DNA from: Aerolutibacter ruishenii
GTDB taxonomy: Bacteria > Pseudomonadota > Gammaproteobacteria > Xanthomonadales > Xanthomonadaceae
Assembly (NCBI RefSeq): GCF_007830115.1
Contig: NZ_VLKP01000009.1
Span: 103,469 to 167,468 of the forward strand
Direction: 5' to 3'
Length of the DNA stretch: 64,000 bases
The position numbers and the translations under genes are program-made. The notes under the pieces were generated by a model. The model saw nothing but the letters and a program-made list of their open reading frames with translations, did no database searches and was not told the origin of the DNA. Below are positions 42,450 through 52,276 of this stretch, piece by piece (positions within the stretch are counted from its first letter, which is position 1; each line of letters starts with the position of its first letter).

Positions 42450-43685
42450 TTACTTCAGCTTCGCCGCCTTGCGCAGTTCCTCGGCCTTGTCCGTCTTCTC
42501 CCACGAGAACGCGGTGGCCGTCTGCTTCTTGCCCGCGCCATCCACGTACGACACTTCCTTCGGCTTGCGGCCGAAGTGGCCATAGGCCGCGGTGTCCTGG
42601 TAGATCGGGTGGATCAGGTCGAGCATCTTCACGATGCCGTACGGACGCAGGTCGAAGTGCTTGCGGATCAGCTTCTCGATCTGCTCGTCCGGAATCTTGC
42701 CGGTGCCGAAGGTGGTGACCGAGATCGAGGTCGGCTCGGCCACGCCAATGGCGTACGAGACCTGCACCTCGCACTTGTCGGCCAGGCCGGCGGCGACGAT
42801 GTTCTTGGCCACGTAGCGCGCGGCGTAGGCGGCCGAACGGTCGACCTTGGACGGATCCTTGCCCGAGAACGCGCCACCACCGTGGCGGGCCATGCCGCCG
42901 TAGGTGTCGACGATGATCTTGCGGCCGGTCAGGCCGCAGTCGCCCACCGGGCCGCCGATCACGAAGATGCCGGTCGGGTTGATGTGGATCTTGTTCTTGG
43001 GCAGCGACTCCAGCCACTTCTTCGGCAGCACCGGACGCAGGATGTGCTCGTACACGCCTTCGACCAGGTCCTTGTGCTTGATGCCCGGGTCATGCTGCGT
43101 GGACAGCACCACCGCGTCGAGGCCGGCCACGTTATGGTTGGCGTCGTAGCGCAGGGTGACCTGGCTCTTGGCGTCCGGGCGCAGCCACGGCAGCTTGCTG
43201 TTCTTGGCCTTGCGCACCTTGGCCTGCTGCTCGACCAGGCGGTGCGAGTAGTAGATCGGGGCCGGCATGAATTCCGGCGCCTCGTTGCAGGCGTAGCCGA
43301 ACATCAGGCCCTGGTCGCCCGCGCCCTGTTCTTCCGGCTTCTTGGCCTTCTTGCTGGTGCCGTCCACGCCGGCGGCGATGTCTGGCGACTGCTTGCCCAG
43401 CATGTTGATGATGGCGCAGGTGTGGCCGTCGAAGCCGACGTTGGAGTTGTCGTAGCCGATCTGGTTGATGACGCTGCGGGCCAGCGCCTCGATGTCGACC
43501 CACGCCGAGGTGGTCACCTCGCCGGCGACGATGGCCGCGCCGGTCTTGACCAGCGTTTCGCAGGCCACGCGGGCGCGCGGGTCCTGGGCCAGGATGGCGT
43601 CGAGGACGGCGTCGGAGATCTGGTCGGCGATCTTGTCCGGATGGCCTTCGGACACCGATTCGGAGGTGAAGAGGTAGCTGGACAT
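42450..43685 (-). CDS. metK: S-adenosylmethionine synthetase
   Basis: A 411-residue enzyme making SAM from ATP and methionine. [60 protein letters not shown] and [20 protein letters not shown] are the canonical signatures, and [20 protein letters not shown] is the P-loop-like motif. Slightly longer than the E. coli enzyme (384 aa). Repeated TGCATTC motifs lie in its upstream region. Confidence 0.97.
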   Translation of the reverse strand: MSSYLFTSESVSEGHPDKIADQISDAVLDAILAQDPRARVACETLVKTGAAIVAGEVTTSAWVDIEALARSVINQIGYDNSNVGFDGHTCAIINMLGKQSPDIAAGVDGTSKKAKKPEEQGAGDQGLMFGYACNEAPEFMPAPIYYSHRLVEQQAKVRKAKNSKLPWLRPDAKSQVTLRYDANHNVAGLDAVVLSTQHDPGIKHKDLVEGVYEHILRPVLPKKWLESLPKNKIHINPTGIFVIGGPVGDCGLTGRKIIVDTYGGMARHGGGAFSGKDPSKVDRSAAYAARYVAKNIVAAGLADKCEVQVSYAIGVAEPTSISVTTFGTGKIPDEQIEKLIRKHFDLRPYGIVKMLDLIHPIYQDTAAYGHFGRKPKEVSYVDGAGKKQTATAFSWEKTDKAEELRKAAKLK

Positions 43686-43699
43686 CGAGTCTATATCCT

Positions 43700-43784
43700 T
43701 GCATTCGGATAAAAGGATGGCCGCGCATGATACAGGGTCGGGCGCGTCCGTGCATTCTGCGCGTTCGGGCGTTGCCGTGCATTC
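43700..43784. repeat. Three direct TGCATTC repeats between metK and the acyltransferase gene
   Basis: TGCATTC at 43700-43706, 43751-43757 and 43778-43784; the last two share CCGTGCATTC and lie 27 bp apart. They sit in the divergent promoter region, with a TGATACAG -10-like segment near 43728. Candidate regulator binding sites. Confidence 0.4.
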
Positions 43785-43900
43785 AACCAGCCCGGACGGC
43801 GTCGGCCCGGGGTGATGTCATGTGGCTGACGCCAAAATGCCATGTCGCTGTATTGCCACCGCCGCAGGCTGCCGGCCAACAGGGGCGGTCGGACCGGACC

Positions 43901-45631
43901 ATGCAGGCACTCGAGCAGCAGCTGCAACAGCGTTTCCCACACTGGTTCCGCGGGCGGCGCGCCACGCTGGCCCGGCCGCTGCTGCGCACCATCGGGCGCT
44001 GGTCGCGCCTGGACGAGGTGGCGGCCTTTCTGCAGGCCAATGGCCACCTGCGCGACTTCGACTTCGTGCAGGCCGCGCTGGATTACCTGCAGGTGCGGCA
44101 CGAAGCCGACCCGGTGGAGTTGCGGCGGATCCCGGCCACCGGACGGCTGCTGATCGTGGCCAACCATCCGTCGGGCGCGCTGGACGCGCTGGCGCTGCTG
44201 CAGCAGGTGGGCCGCGTGCGACGCGACGTGAAGATCATCGCCAACGACCTGTTGACCTCGCTGGAGGGCCTGGGCGGGCTGCTGTTGCCGGTCCGCATCC
44301 TCGGCGGCCGCGCGGGCGCGGAGAGTCTGCGCGCGGTCGAGCAGGCGCTGCAGGCGGAGCAGTGCGTGATCATCTTCCCGGCGGGTGAAGTGGCCCGGTT
44401 GGGGCTGCGCGGCGTGACCGACGGGCGCTGGCGGCGCGGGTTCCTGCGTTTCGCCCGGGCCACCGGCGCACCGGTGCTGCCGATCCGGGTGGAGGCGCGC
44501 AACTCGGCGCTGTTCTATGGCGCATCGGCACTGTTCAAGCCGGCCGGGACCGCGCTGCTGGCCCGCGAGATGTTCGCGCGGCGTTCGCGCAGGATCGTGC
44601 TGCGCATTGGCCGGCCGCTGCAGGTGCCCGCTGGTGGGGACGCCGCGCGGCACCTGCGCGAGGTGCGACGCGAGCTGCATGCCATCGGCACGCCGCGCGA
44701 GCGGGCCGCGGATGGGCCCGAACCACTGGTGGAGGCGGTTGCGCCGGCGCTGGTGCTCGCCGGCATCCAGGCGATGCCGCTGCTGGGCCACACCACCGAT
44801 GGCCGGGAAATCCGCTGTGGACGCCTGCTGACCGGCTCGCCGGTGCTGCGCGAGATCGGGAGGCTGCGCGAACTCACGTTCCGTGCGGTGGGCGAGGGTA
44901 CCGGTCGCGGTCTGGACCTGGACATCCACGACGGCTGGTACGAACACATCGTGTTGTGGGATGCGACGGCGTCGCGCATCGCCGGCGCCTACCGCGTGGC
45001 GCGCGGCGCCAGCGTGCTGGCCGAGCGTGGGCTGGCAGGCCTGTACACCGCATCGCTGTTCCATTACGCCGACGACGCGATCCCGCGGATTGCCGCCGGC
45101 ATGGAGCTGGGCCGCAGCTTCGTGGTGCCGGATTACTGGGGCAGCCGCAGCATCGACTACCTGTGGCAGGGGATTGGCGCCTACCTGGTACGCCATCCTG
45201 GCGTGCGCTACCTGTTCGGTCCGGTGTCGATCAGCGCGGCGCTGCCCGCCGAGGCGCGAGAGCAGATCGTGGCCTACTACGACCGCTTCTACGGCACGCG
45301 CGAATTGCACGCCGAGTCGAAGCAACCGTTCGTGTACCGTGCCGCGCCACCCGCGTTCGGCGAGGTGGATGCGGCGACCGGGTTCCGGGTGCTGAAGGCC
45401 AACCTCGATGCGCTCGGCGCGACCCTGCCCATGCTGTACAAGCAGTACACCGAACTGTGCGAGCCCGGCGGCGCGCGCTTCCTGGCGTTCGGCGTGGACC
45501 CGGATTTCAGCGACGCGGTGGACGGCCTGATCGAGGTGGACCTGCACACCCTGCGACCCAAAAAGCGCGAGCGCTACCTGGGAGCAGAGCGCCCTGCGGT
45601 CCAACCGCGTGTCGATGCGGTGGCCGCGTGA
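43901..45631 (+). CDS. OlsF-like double acyltransferase (PlsC domain plus GNAT-type domain)
   Basis: A 576-residue fusion. The N-terminal half is a glycerolipid acyltransferase, with the H-x4-D motif in NHPSGALDAL and the FPAGEVARLG block. The C-terminal half is the OlsB/hemolysin-type N-acyltransferase: RELTFRAVGEGTG, DGWYEHIVLWDAT, ELGRSFVVPDYWG. The same order occurs in OlsF, which makes ornithine lipids alone (C-terminus N-acylates ornithine, N-terminus O-acylates). An alternative start at 43820 adds 27 residues; neither has a strong ribosome binding site. GTGA overlap with the next gene. Confidence 0.85.
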   Translation: MQALEQQLQQRFPHWFRGRRATLARPLLRTIGRWSRLDEVAAFLQANGHLRDFDFVQAALDYLQVRHEADPVELRRIPATGRLLIVANHPSGALDALALLQQVGRVRRDVKIIANDLLTSLEGLGGLLLPVRILGGRAGAESLRAVEQALQAEQCVIIFPAGEVARLGLRGVTDGRWRRGFLRFARATGAPVLPIRVEARNSALFYGASALFKPAGTALLAREMFARRSRRIVLRIGRPLQVPAGGDAARHLREVRRELHAIGTPRERAADGPEPLVEAVAPALVLAGIQAMPLLGHTTDGREIRCGRLLTGSPVLREIGRLRELTFRAVGEGTGRGLDLDIHDGWYEHIVLWDATASRIAGAYRVARGASVLAERGLAGLYTASLFHYADDAIPRIAAGMELGRSFVVPDYWGSRSIDYLWQGIGAYLVRHPGVRYLFGPVSISAALPAEAREQIVAYYDRFYGTRELHAESKQPFVYRAAPPAFGEVDAATGFRVLKANLDALGATLPMLYKQYTELCEPGGARFLAFGVDPDFSDAVDGLIEVDLHTLRPKKRERYLGAERPAVQPRVDAVAA

Positions 45632-46455
45632 GCGCGCCGGTGGCGCGCCTTCCACAGCGCCGCCGCGCGGCGTTCATCTCCGACGTCCATCTTGGTTCCA
45701 GGCATTGCCACGCGGCGGAACTGGCCGACTTCCTCGCGCAACTGCGCTGCGATCGGCTGTACCTGGTCGGCGACATCATCGACCTGTGGTGGATGTCGTT
45801 GCGGCGCGCTGCGTGGACGCCCGCGCAACAGCGCGTGGTCGAGGCACTGCATGCGCTGGCGCGCGCCGGGACGGAACTGGTCTACGTGCCGGGGAACCAC
45901 GACCGCCCGGCGCGGCGCTTCTGTGGCCTGGTGCTGCCGCGCATGCAGGTGCGGCGGCGGGCCATCCACACCACGGCCGACGGCCGCCGCCTGCTGGTCA
46001 CGCACGGCGACGACTACGATGGCATCACCCACTTTGGCGGTCTGCAGGAGCGTTTCGGCGACTGGTTGTATTACCGCATTCTCACGGGCAACCAGTGGCT
46101 CAACCTGATCCGCCGGCGGTGCGGCATGGGGTACTGGTCGCTGGCGGAGTTCCTGAAGCGCAGGAGCGGCGCGGCCGAACGCTACATCGCGCGCTTCGTG
46201 CAGGCAGGGCTGGACGACGCGCAACGGCGTGGGCTTGATGGCGTGCTGTGTGGCCACATCCACCGCGCGGCGCTGTTCGAGCGTGGGGGTCGGATCTACG
46301 CCAATGATGGCGACTGGGTGGAAAGCCTGACCGCGCTGTGCGAGGACCACGACGGAACGTTGCGGGTGTTGTCCCATACACATGAAACGCTGGCTTGGCT
46401 GCCGCCGCGCGAGAATGGACGGGAGGATCGCAGCACGCTCGCCGATGCCGCGTGA
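45628..46455 (+). CDS. LpxH-like metallophosphoesterase
   Basis: A 275-residue calcineurin-like phosphatase. RRAAFISDVHLGSRHCHAAE (D-x-H), YLVGDIIDLWWM (GD), YVPGNHD, LLVTHGDDYDG and CGHIH are the five metal motifs. Similar to the UDP-2,3-diacylglucosamine diphosphatase superfamily, but with the larger form common in proteins next to lipid acyltransferases. The GTG start overlaps the upstream stop (GTGA), so it works with the double acyltransferase, presumably on a lipid or lipid-like phosphate. Confidence 0.85.
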   Translation: MSAPVARLPQRRRAAFISDVHLGSRHCHAAELADFLAQLRCDRLYLVGDIIDLWWMSLRRAAWTPAQQRVVEALHALARAGTELVYVPGNHDRPARRFCGLVLPRMQVRRRAIHTTADGRRLLVTHGDDYDGITHFGGLQERFGDWLYYRILTGNQWLNLIRRRCGMGYWSLAEFLKRRSGAAERYIARFVQAGLDDAQRRGLDGVLCGHIHRAALFERGGRIYANDGDWVESLTALCEDHDGTLRVLSHTHETLAWLPPRENGREDRSTLADAA

Positions 46456-46461
46456 CCGGCG

Positions 46462-49400
46462 TCAATCCACTTCTTCCTCCACAACGGTGATCGCGGCGAC
46501 CAGCACGCGCCCGTCGTACGTCGCCGGTGCCGCCGGGTGCAGTCGCAGCCCCACCAGCGTCCACGTGGGGTGGGGATTGGTTACGCGAATGGCGTACAGT
46601 CCGATACCCGTGCCCGGCGACGCCTCGTCACGCGGCGTCTGGTTGCGCCAGGCCAGGGTGGCGTGTGGCCCGGGATCCTGGTTGTCGCCCTCGATCATCA
46701 TCGGCATCCGCCAGGGCTGTTCGGCGTGGCTTCCATCGGCGTACCGGAATTCCAGCCGTGACACCGGCACGGCCAGGTCGACGTCATACGGCGGGGCCCC
46801 GATGGCCGCCAGCAATTGCACGGCGGCGAATTTTCCGGGCGGCACCCCGATGTCCACCGCCTGCTGGCCATGGGCGGGCAGCCGGAGCAGCCCGCGGATG
46901 TCGTAGTCCACGCCGCGTAGCCGCTGCGTGCCCATCGGCATTCCGCAGGGGTTCCCCAGCGCCTTGTTGCGGACCGAGAAGCTGGTCACCACGTCCAGTT
47001 GGTCGTGGATGGGATCGGTGTAGTACGGCCCCAGGTCCAACGCATGTGCAGGGGTTTCGGGCAGTCGTGATGGCCGGGCGCCCGACAGGCACGACCAGGG
47101 CGATGGCGCTGCCCGCGGCACCGGGCGCAGGTGTGCGCTTCCGGCCTGCCAACTGGCACGGAGCGCATCCGAAGGGGGCTGGAACAGGCTGCTGGGTGGC
47201 GGCGCGAGCAAAACGGCCTCTTCCTGGACCACGCGGGTCGGTCGCGTGTCGGGAGCCAGGTCCCAGACCAGCCAGCGCCCCAGCGCCGTACGTGCCAGGA
47301 CGGAACGGCCGTCCGTCGCGAAGGCGACCTGGGCAATGATGTCGTTGGCAGGCAACGGCGCTTGCATCGGTGGTCCCAGGGCGACGCCACTGCCCGCGTC
47401 CACCAGCATCACCCCGTTGAACAGTGCCTGGGCGAGGATGGTGCCGTCGGCGGACAGCGCCTGGGCGCGTGCCAGTCGCCCCTCGCCGGCCAGTGCGACA
47501 GGCAGCCGTGAGCCATCGCGTCGGACCAGCACGGACAGGTCGGTGGTGGCGGTACCGCCCGGCCGTCCGCTGATGGCGATCGCTCCACTTGCGGGTTCCA
47601 GTTGCAGGCTGTCGACGCTGGCATTGAGCGGAGTGGCCGAGAGCAGGCGGCCATCCACCAGTGACCAGCGTTGCAGTTCGCCACTCAGGCTGCGCTCCCG
47701 GTCTTCGGTGGCCTGCACGACTTCCTGCCTGGTCTCGTCCAGTTCCGCAGCGGTCACGGTCATGTCACCACCTGTTGCGGGCATCACGAAGCGCGGGCGC
47801 TTCAGGTTGCGGATGTCGAACACCTGGCTGGCCCCGGTGCCGCGCACCAGCAGTCGCTCGCCGTCCTGGGACAGGCGGGCGCTGGTCAACGGCATGTCCC
47901 CCGCAGGCCCCAGCGGGTAGCCCCGTGCCAGATCGAAGGCTTGCACGCGATTGTCGGTGGGTGAGCGGGTGCGGGTTGGCAACCAGCGTGCCACCATGAC
48001 CCTGCTGTCGCCGCTGGTGAGCAGGCCCATGGGTGCCGCTTCCAGTGATATGGGTGGAAAGCGGGCTGTCAGCGTCGTGGCATCCAGTACGTGCAGTTCG
48101 CGTCCCGAGCTTGCGACGAGCGAACCCCCATCGGCGGTCAGCAGGGCAAAGCCGATGGGCGCGGCGAGCGACACCCAGCGCGACGCGGGGCGGTTGCGGG
48201 CGACATCGACCAGCCGCAGGCGAACGCCATCGACCTCGACCAGTCGCTTTCCGTCGAAGTGCAGCGGCCACTCGCGCTGCGGCGCGGCGCGGGCATTGCG
48301 CTCGGCAGCCGCGGGAAGGCGCCACAGGCGCAGGATGCCGTCCTGGCTGCCGGTCGCCAGGATGCCTGCCCGGCGGACAACGCTGCTGGCAAAGCGCGGT
48401 ATCAGCGAATGATGGGCAATCTCAGGCGCGATACGCACGGTCTGGCCACCGGTACCTCCCACGGAGTCCATCGCCCATAGAGCCACACGATCCCAATGCA
48501 TCGCCAACAGCAGGCAATCGTCGCCGCTGGCATCACAGTCCAGTTGGTGGCCCCAAAGTTCGCGCCGCAACACCACCCGTGAGATCGGCACGCCCTCGGG
48601 CAGCATCCACAACGAGAGGTCACCCTGACGGGTCGAGATGGCCAGCCGGCGTCCCTGCGCTCCGGTGGACAACCACGTGACCTCGCCGCCTGCATCCGCC
48701 AGGATCACCTGCGTCTGGCCCGTCGCGGCATCCACCCGGAGTACGCGTCCCTGTCGCGTGCCCAGCAGCAGCCAGCGACCGTCGGGCGTTGCGGTCCAGG
48801 CGATGAAGCCATCGCCCGCCCGGTCGATGTCCACGTGGTGGCGCGACAGCAGCGTGCCGGGATCCAGGATGTCAACGCGTTCCGGCCGCATCCGGAAACC
48901 GATGAACGGCAGTCCGGCCGGCAGCAGCCAGCCGGGTCGATCAGGATGGCCGGGCATGGGCAGGCGCGAGCGCGCCAGCGGCATGCCATCGGCAGTCTGC
49001 AGCACCAGATCGCCATTCCTGTCGTACAGCAGGACATGCCGCCCGTCCTCGCTCCAGCTTTCGCTCACCAGGGCCTTGTCGGCCGACACCGGCGTCTGCG
49101 CGCCGTCGGCAAGTGCGAGCCGGTAGGTCTGGTAGCCACCGGGGCGCATCTGGGCCATGGTCCAGTGTTCGCCGACGATCAGGTGTCGGCCATCGGGGGT
49201 AAAGGCCAGGCGCCGCAACTGGCCATCCCATGATGGCCGGTGCTGGTGCAGCTTCACCCGCCAGCGCTGCTTGCCGGACACGCGTTCGTACAGGGCCACG
49301 GTCAGCGGGTCCAGGCCCAGCGCGACCAGGTCGCCGTCCGGGCTCAGTGCAACGACATGGATCGGGGCACCGGTATCGATGATGCCCGCCAGCGCAGGCA

Positions 49401-50706
49401 TCCGCGCACGCGCCAGGCCAAGGCGCAGGCGTTCGCGGCTGGCCGCGTCATTGGCGCCCGCGGACTCCTGTTCATGCAGGTTGGTGGCGAGCGATGCCAA
49501 CGCCGAATAACCACGCGAGTCCTCGAACAGCCGCCAGGCACTTTCCTCGCGCTGTGCCCAGAGGTTGCGACTGGCCTCCAGGGAATGGGCTTCCGCACGT
49601 TTCCACTCCCTCGCGGCCACCAGTGCGCCGGCCAGCAGCGCAACCAGGGCCACCGCACTCACCAGGGCCAGGCGCGGTTCGCGCTGCATCCACTGCCAGG
49701 CTTTCTGCAACGCGTTGCGTGGGCGTGCGCGGACCTCCTTGCCCTCGCCGAAATGTCCCAGGTCGTCGGCAAGCTGCCGGGCACTGCTGTAACGCCGTGC
49801 CGGGTCCTTTTGCAGGCAAAGCAGGCAGATGGCCTCGAGGTCGCGCGGCAACGCTTCCCGGTAGCGGTGGGGGCCGCGCACGGTCCCATCCCGGACGAGC
49901 GCCACGACGGCCTGCGGCGAATCACCCTCGAACGGTGCGTGGCCGGTCAGGGATTCATACAGGATCGCTCCAAGGGCCCAGACGTCGGTGGCCGGGCTCA
50001 GTTTCCTACCATGCACCTGCACCTGTTCAGGGGCCATGTAGCCCGGCGTGCCGGACACGCGGTCGTTGTCGACCAGGCCGTCGGCCCCCAGGCGCCGCGC
50101 GAGGCCGAAATCCGTGATCCGGGGGACACCGTCATTGCCCAGGATCACGTTGCCCGGCTTGAGGTCCAGGTGCAGCATGCCCTGGCGATGGGCGTAGTCC
50201 ACCGCCTCAGCGATGGTGCGCAGCAATGCCGCGGCTTCGCGCGGTGGCAAGGGGCCCTCCTGCTGCAGGCGTTCGGCCAGCGTGCGCCCTTCCACCAGCT
50301 GCATCGCATAGTAGATCTGGCCGTCGTAATCGCCGATCTCGTAGACGGCGACGATGTTTGGATGTTGCAGCAGGGCGGCATGGCGCGCTTCGCTGCGAAG
50401 GGTCGCCACGAACTCCGGCGCGGCCCATATCCCGCCTGAAAGCAGCTTGAGAGCGACCTCGCGATCGAGCGAGCGCTGGAAGGCGCGATACACCACGCCC
50501 ATGCCGCCACGCCCGATGACGGCACGCAACTCGTAGTCCCCGAATTCGCGCTGCGCGGGGTCCCGTGGGTCGAGTTCGGAACGCCCCACCGCATCCCGGT
50601 CCCTGCCCGATTGAAGCGTCTCCTGGCCGAATGCCAGTCTTACCACGGCCGAGTTCATCCACCAGCGAGTGTCTCGTTGTCCCGGTTCTCCCTTCTCGTC
50701 GGGCAT
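46462..50706 (-). CDS. Giant membrane Ser/Thr kinase with WD40-like C-terminus
   Basis: A 1414-residue protein. Kinase domain: P-loop IGRGGMGVVYRA (65-76), K87 in VALKLL, catalytic loop HLDLKPGN with D181 (HLD instead of the usual HRD), DFGLA from 199, activation-segment SGTPGYMAPEQ. A TM helix follows at about 345-365 (LALVSAVALVALLAGALVA). The remaining ~1000 residues are beta-propeller repeats (VVALSPDGDLVALGL, TPDGRWLLLGT and others) ending in a beta-sandwich. The propeller is probably periplasmic. Its gene starts 5 bp after the ECF sigma gene. Confidence 0.9.
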   Translation of the reverse strand: MPDEKGEPGQRDTRWWMNSAVVRLAFGQETLQSGRDRDAVGRSELDPRDPAQREFGDYELRAVIGRGGMGVVYRAFQRSLDREVALKLLSGGIWAAPEFVATLRSEARHAALLQHPNIVAVYEIGDYDGQIYYAMQLVEGRTLAERLQQEGPLPPREAAALLRTIAEAVDYAHRQGMLHLDLKPGNVILGNDGVPRITDFGLARRLGADGLVDNDRVSGTPGYMAPEQVQVHGRKLSPATDVWALGAILYESLTGHAPFEGDSPQAVVALVRDGTVRGPHRYREALPRDLEAICLLCLQKDPARRYSSARQLADDLGHFGEGKEVRARPRNALQKAWQWMQREPRLALVSAVALVALLAGALVAAREWKRAEAHSLEASRNLWAQREESAWRLFEDSRGYSALASLATNLHEQESAGANDAASRERLRLGLARARMPALAGIIDTGAPIHVVALSPDGDLVALGLDPLTVALYERVSGKQRWRVKLHQHRPSWDGQLRRLAFTPDGRHLIVGEHWTMAQMRPGGYQTYRLALADGAQTPVSADKALVSESWSEDGRHVLLYDRNGDLVLQTADGMPLARSRLPMPGHPDRPGWLLPAGLPFIGFRMRPERVDILDPGTLLSRHHVDIDRAGDGFIAWTATPDGRWLLLGTRQGRVLRVDAATGQTQVILADAGGEVTWLSTGAQGRRLAISTRQGDLSLWMLPEGVPISRVVLRRELWGHQLDCDASGDDCLLLAMHWDRVALWAMDSVGGTGGQTVRIAPEIAHHSLIPRFASSVVRRAGILATGSQDGILRLWRLPAAAERNARAAPQREWPLHFDGKRLVEVDGVRLRLVDVARNRPASRWVSLAAPIGFALLTADGGSLVASSGRELHVLDATTLTARFPPISLEAAPMGLLTSGDSRVMVARWLPTRTRSPTDNRVQAFDLARGYPLGPAGDMPLTSARLSQDGERLLVRGTGASQVFDIRNLKRPRFVMPATGGDMTVTAAELDETRQEVVQATEDRERSLSGELQRWSLVDGRLLSATPLNASVDSLQLEPASGAIAISGRPGGTATTDLSVLVRRDGSRLPVALAGEGRLARAQALSADGTILAQALFNGVMLVDAGSGVALGPPMQAPLPANDIIAQVAFATDGRSVLARTALGRWLVWDLAPDTRPTRVVQEEAVLLAPPPSSLFQPPSDALRASWQAGSAHLRPVPRAAPSPWSCLSGARPSRLPETPAHALDLGPYYTDPIHDQLDVVTSFSVRNKALGNPCGMPMGTQRLRGVDYDIRGLLRLPAHGQQAVDIGVPPGKFAAVQLLAAIGAPPYDVDLAVPVSRLEFRYADGSHAEQPWRMPMMIEGDNQDPGPHATLAWRNQTPRDEASPGTGIGLYAIRVTNPHPTWTLVGLRLHPAAPATYDGRVLVAAITVVEEEVD

Positions 50707-50711
50707 GACGG

Positions 50712-51413
50712 TCACCCGTCGTGGTCGACGTCGGCCAGTTCGCGCAGCGCGCGCAACTCGGCATCCAGCGCCGTGGCATCGCATACCGTCTCGGTCAGTT
50801 CCTCGCGGATGAGCTCACGCAACCGCTGACGCAGGCGGTGCACGTGGACGGCCACGGTGTTGGGCTTCATTTCCAGCGCGGCGGCGACGTCGGCGTAGTC
50901 GTGCGGATCCGGCGCCTCCACCAGGAACCCGGACAGCGCATGCAGCAAGGCCTGTTTGCCTGCGACGCGCGCTTCATCCTCCAGCCGGTGCCTGGCACGG
51001 TCCACCACCGTCAGCATCCACACGCGGTTGAACTCGCGCTCGGGCGATGTCTCGGACGGCGCCTCCAGCATCGCTTCGTCGAAGGCAACACGGCGCAACT
51101 GGCCGCCGCGCTTGCCCGCACAGCGGCTGGCCCACTCGTTGGCGAGGAAATGTCGCAACACCGACAGCATGAAGGTCCGGAAGCGGCCACGCCGCGGGTC
51201 GGCTCGCACGTCCCAGCGCTGTTCCAGCAAGCCGGTGAAGAACTCCTGGGTCAGGTCTTCGGCATCCGCCGCGTTGAAGCCGTGTTCGCGGATGTAGCCA
51301 AGCACGGGGTTGCGGTAGTGGTTACAGATGGTTTCCAGTGCCGAACGCGCTTCGGCCTGGCCGGACTGGCCACGAAGGATCACGCTCCACTGCGTGGTCT
51401 CGAAACGGGACAC
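50712..51413 (-). CDS. ECF sigma factor linked to a Ser/Thr kinase
   Basis: A 233-residue sigma factor. Region 2: ICNHYRNPVLGYIREHGFNA, ADAEDLTQEFFTGLLEQRWD, GRFRTFMLSVLRHFLANEWA. Region 4: LEMKPNTVAVHVHRLRQRLR. No anti-sigma gene is adjacent; instead the kinase follows immediately, the arrangement of kinase-controlled ECF groups (as in Xanthomonas EcfK/PknS). The GTG at 51413 is chosen for its GGAG 6-8 nt upstream and because the family begins near RFETTQWSVI. Confidence 0.85.
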   Translation of the reverse strand: MSRFETTQWSVILRGQSGQAEARSALETICNHYRNPVLGYIREHGFNAADAEDLTQEFFTGLLEQRWDVRADPRRGRFRTFMLSVLRHFLANEWASRCAGKRGGQLRRVAFDEAMLEAPSETSPEREFNRVWMLTVVDRARHRLEDEARVAGKQALLHALSGFLVEAPDPHDYADVAAALEMKPNTVAVHVHRLRQRLRELIREELTETVCDATALDAELRALRELADVDHDG

Positions 51414-51502
51414 CGATCGCTCCGGCGCACGGATGTCCCGACGCAGGACACCTGTTCTGGCCAACGGACCGTGGAGTGCCCAGTCGGCCACGCGCCCGAC
51501 TG

Positions 51503-52156
51503 TCACATGACGTGGAACAACGTGGCCCGGGCATCCACGGGAGCAAAGCGTCCCTGCGCCGCCGTTCCCCAGCCGCGGTGCGACTGTTGTGCCTGGCGCA
51601 ATGCCTGAAGCCACTGTTCGCGGCCCAGTCCGGTTTCCTGCTCGCTGATGCCCGCGAACTCGGCTGCGACCTGCCTGAAATGGCAGAAGCTTTCGTAGTC
51701 GGCGATCTCGGATCGAAGGTTCTGCAAGGCCACGTCGATCAGCAGCGCATCATCGAGCAGGCCAATGCTGGGCAGGTGGTCAGGGAAAACGTCGTCGGGA
51801 TTCTCCACGTACTCACGCAATGCCTCGGTACGTGCCAGTACGTCGCCGTCGGCACCCCAGTAAACATCGCCGGCCAACTGCTGCAGGTGGTCCCACGCGC
51901 GCATGCGCGATTCCACGAACGCTGGCGTGACGCCGGTCGGATAACGCTCCAGCACCCGCCGCGCCGCGGTGACGAACTGGTCGGTGCCCAGCGGCGAGGC
52001 GCCCGGGTCCATGCGATGCATCGCATCGTTGAACAACGGCAGGCGCCCGCTGTCGAGTTCGTAGCCCCCCGCGTTATGCCGGCGGCCGAACTGGCTTCCA
52101 ATCAGGTCGCCCAATCCATTGGGGAAAGTGTCGGTGATGCGCTTGGACACGTTCAT
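51503..52156 (-). CDS. YkvA/DUF1232-domain protein
   Basis: A 217-residue protein. FPDHLPSIGLLDDALLIDVA matches the DUF1232 core (P-x(2)-GLLDD), here without the usual second hydrophobic helix, so it may be soluble. The N-terminal 100 residues are unfamiliar. It stands between dusB and the ECF sigma gene on the same strand with an 89-bp gap; function unknown. Confidence 0.75.
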   Translation of the reverse strand: MNVSKRITDTFPNGLGDLIGSQFGRRHNAGGYELDSGRLPLFNDAMHRMDPGASPLGTDQFVTAARRVLERYPTGVTPAFVESRMRAWDHLQQLAGDVYWGADGDVLARTEALREYVENPDDVFPDHLPSIGLLDDALLIDVALQNLRSEIADYESFCHFRQVAAEFAGISEQETGLGREQWLQALRQAQQSHRGWGTAAQGRFAPVDARATLFHVM

Positions 52157-52276
52157 GGCAGTCTCCCGGACGGGCCGTTGGCGCCACCCTGCGGGCAGCC
52201 TCGGCCATGCAACCCTGTTACGGATTTTTCCGGAGCGATGACATCGCGACGATGCCCTGATCGGGGGATGACGCCG

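Noticed and set aside
43691..45655. 654-codon minus-strand open frame
   Set aside because: Lies opposite the double acyltransferase, whose domains are unmistakable; the antisense translation is low-complexity Gln/Arg/His.
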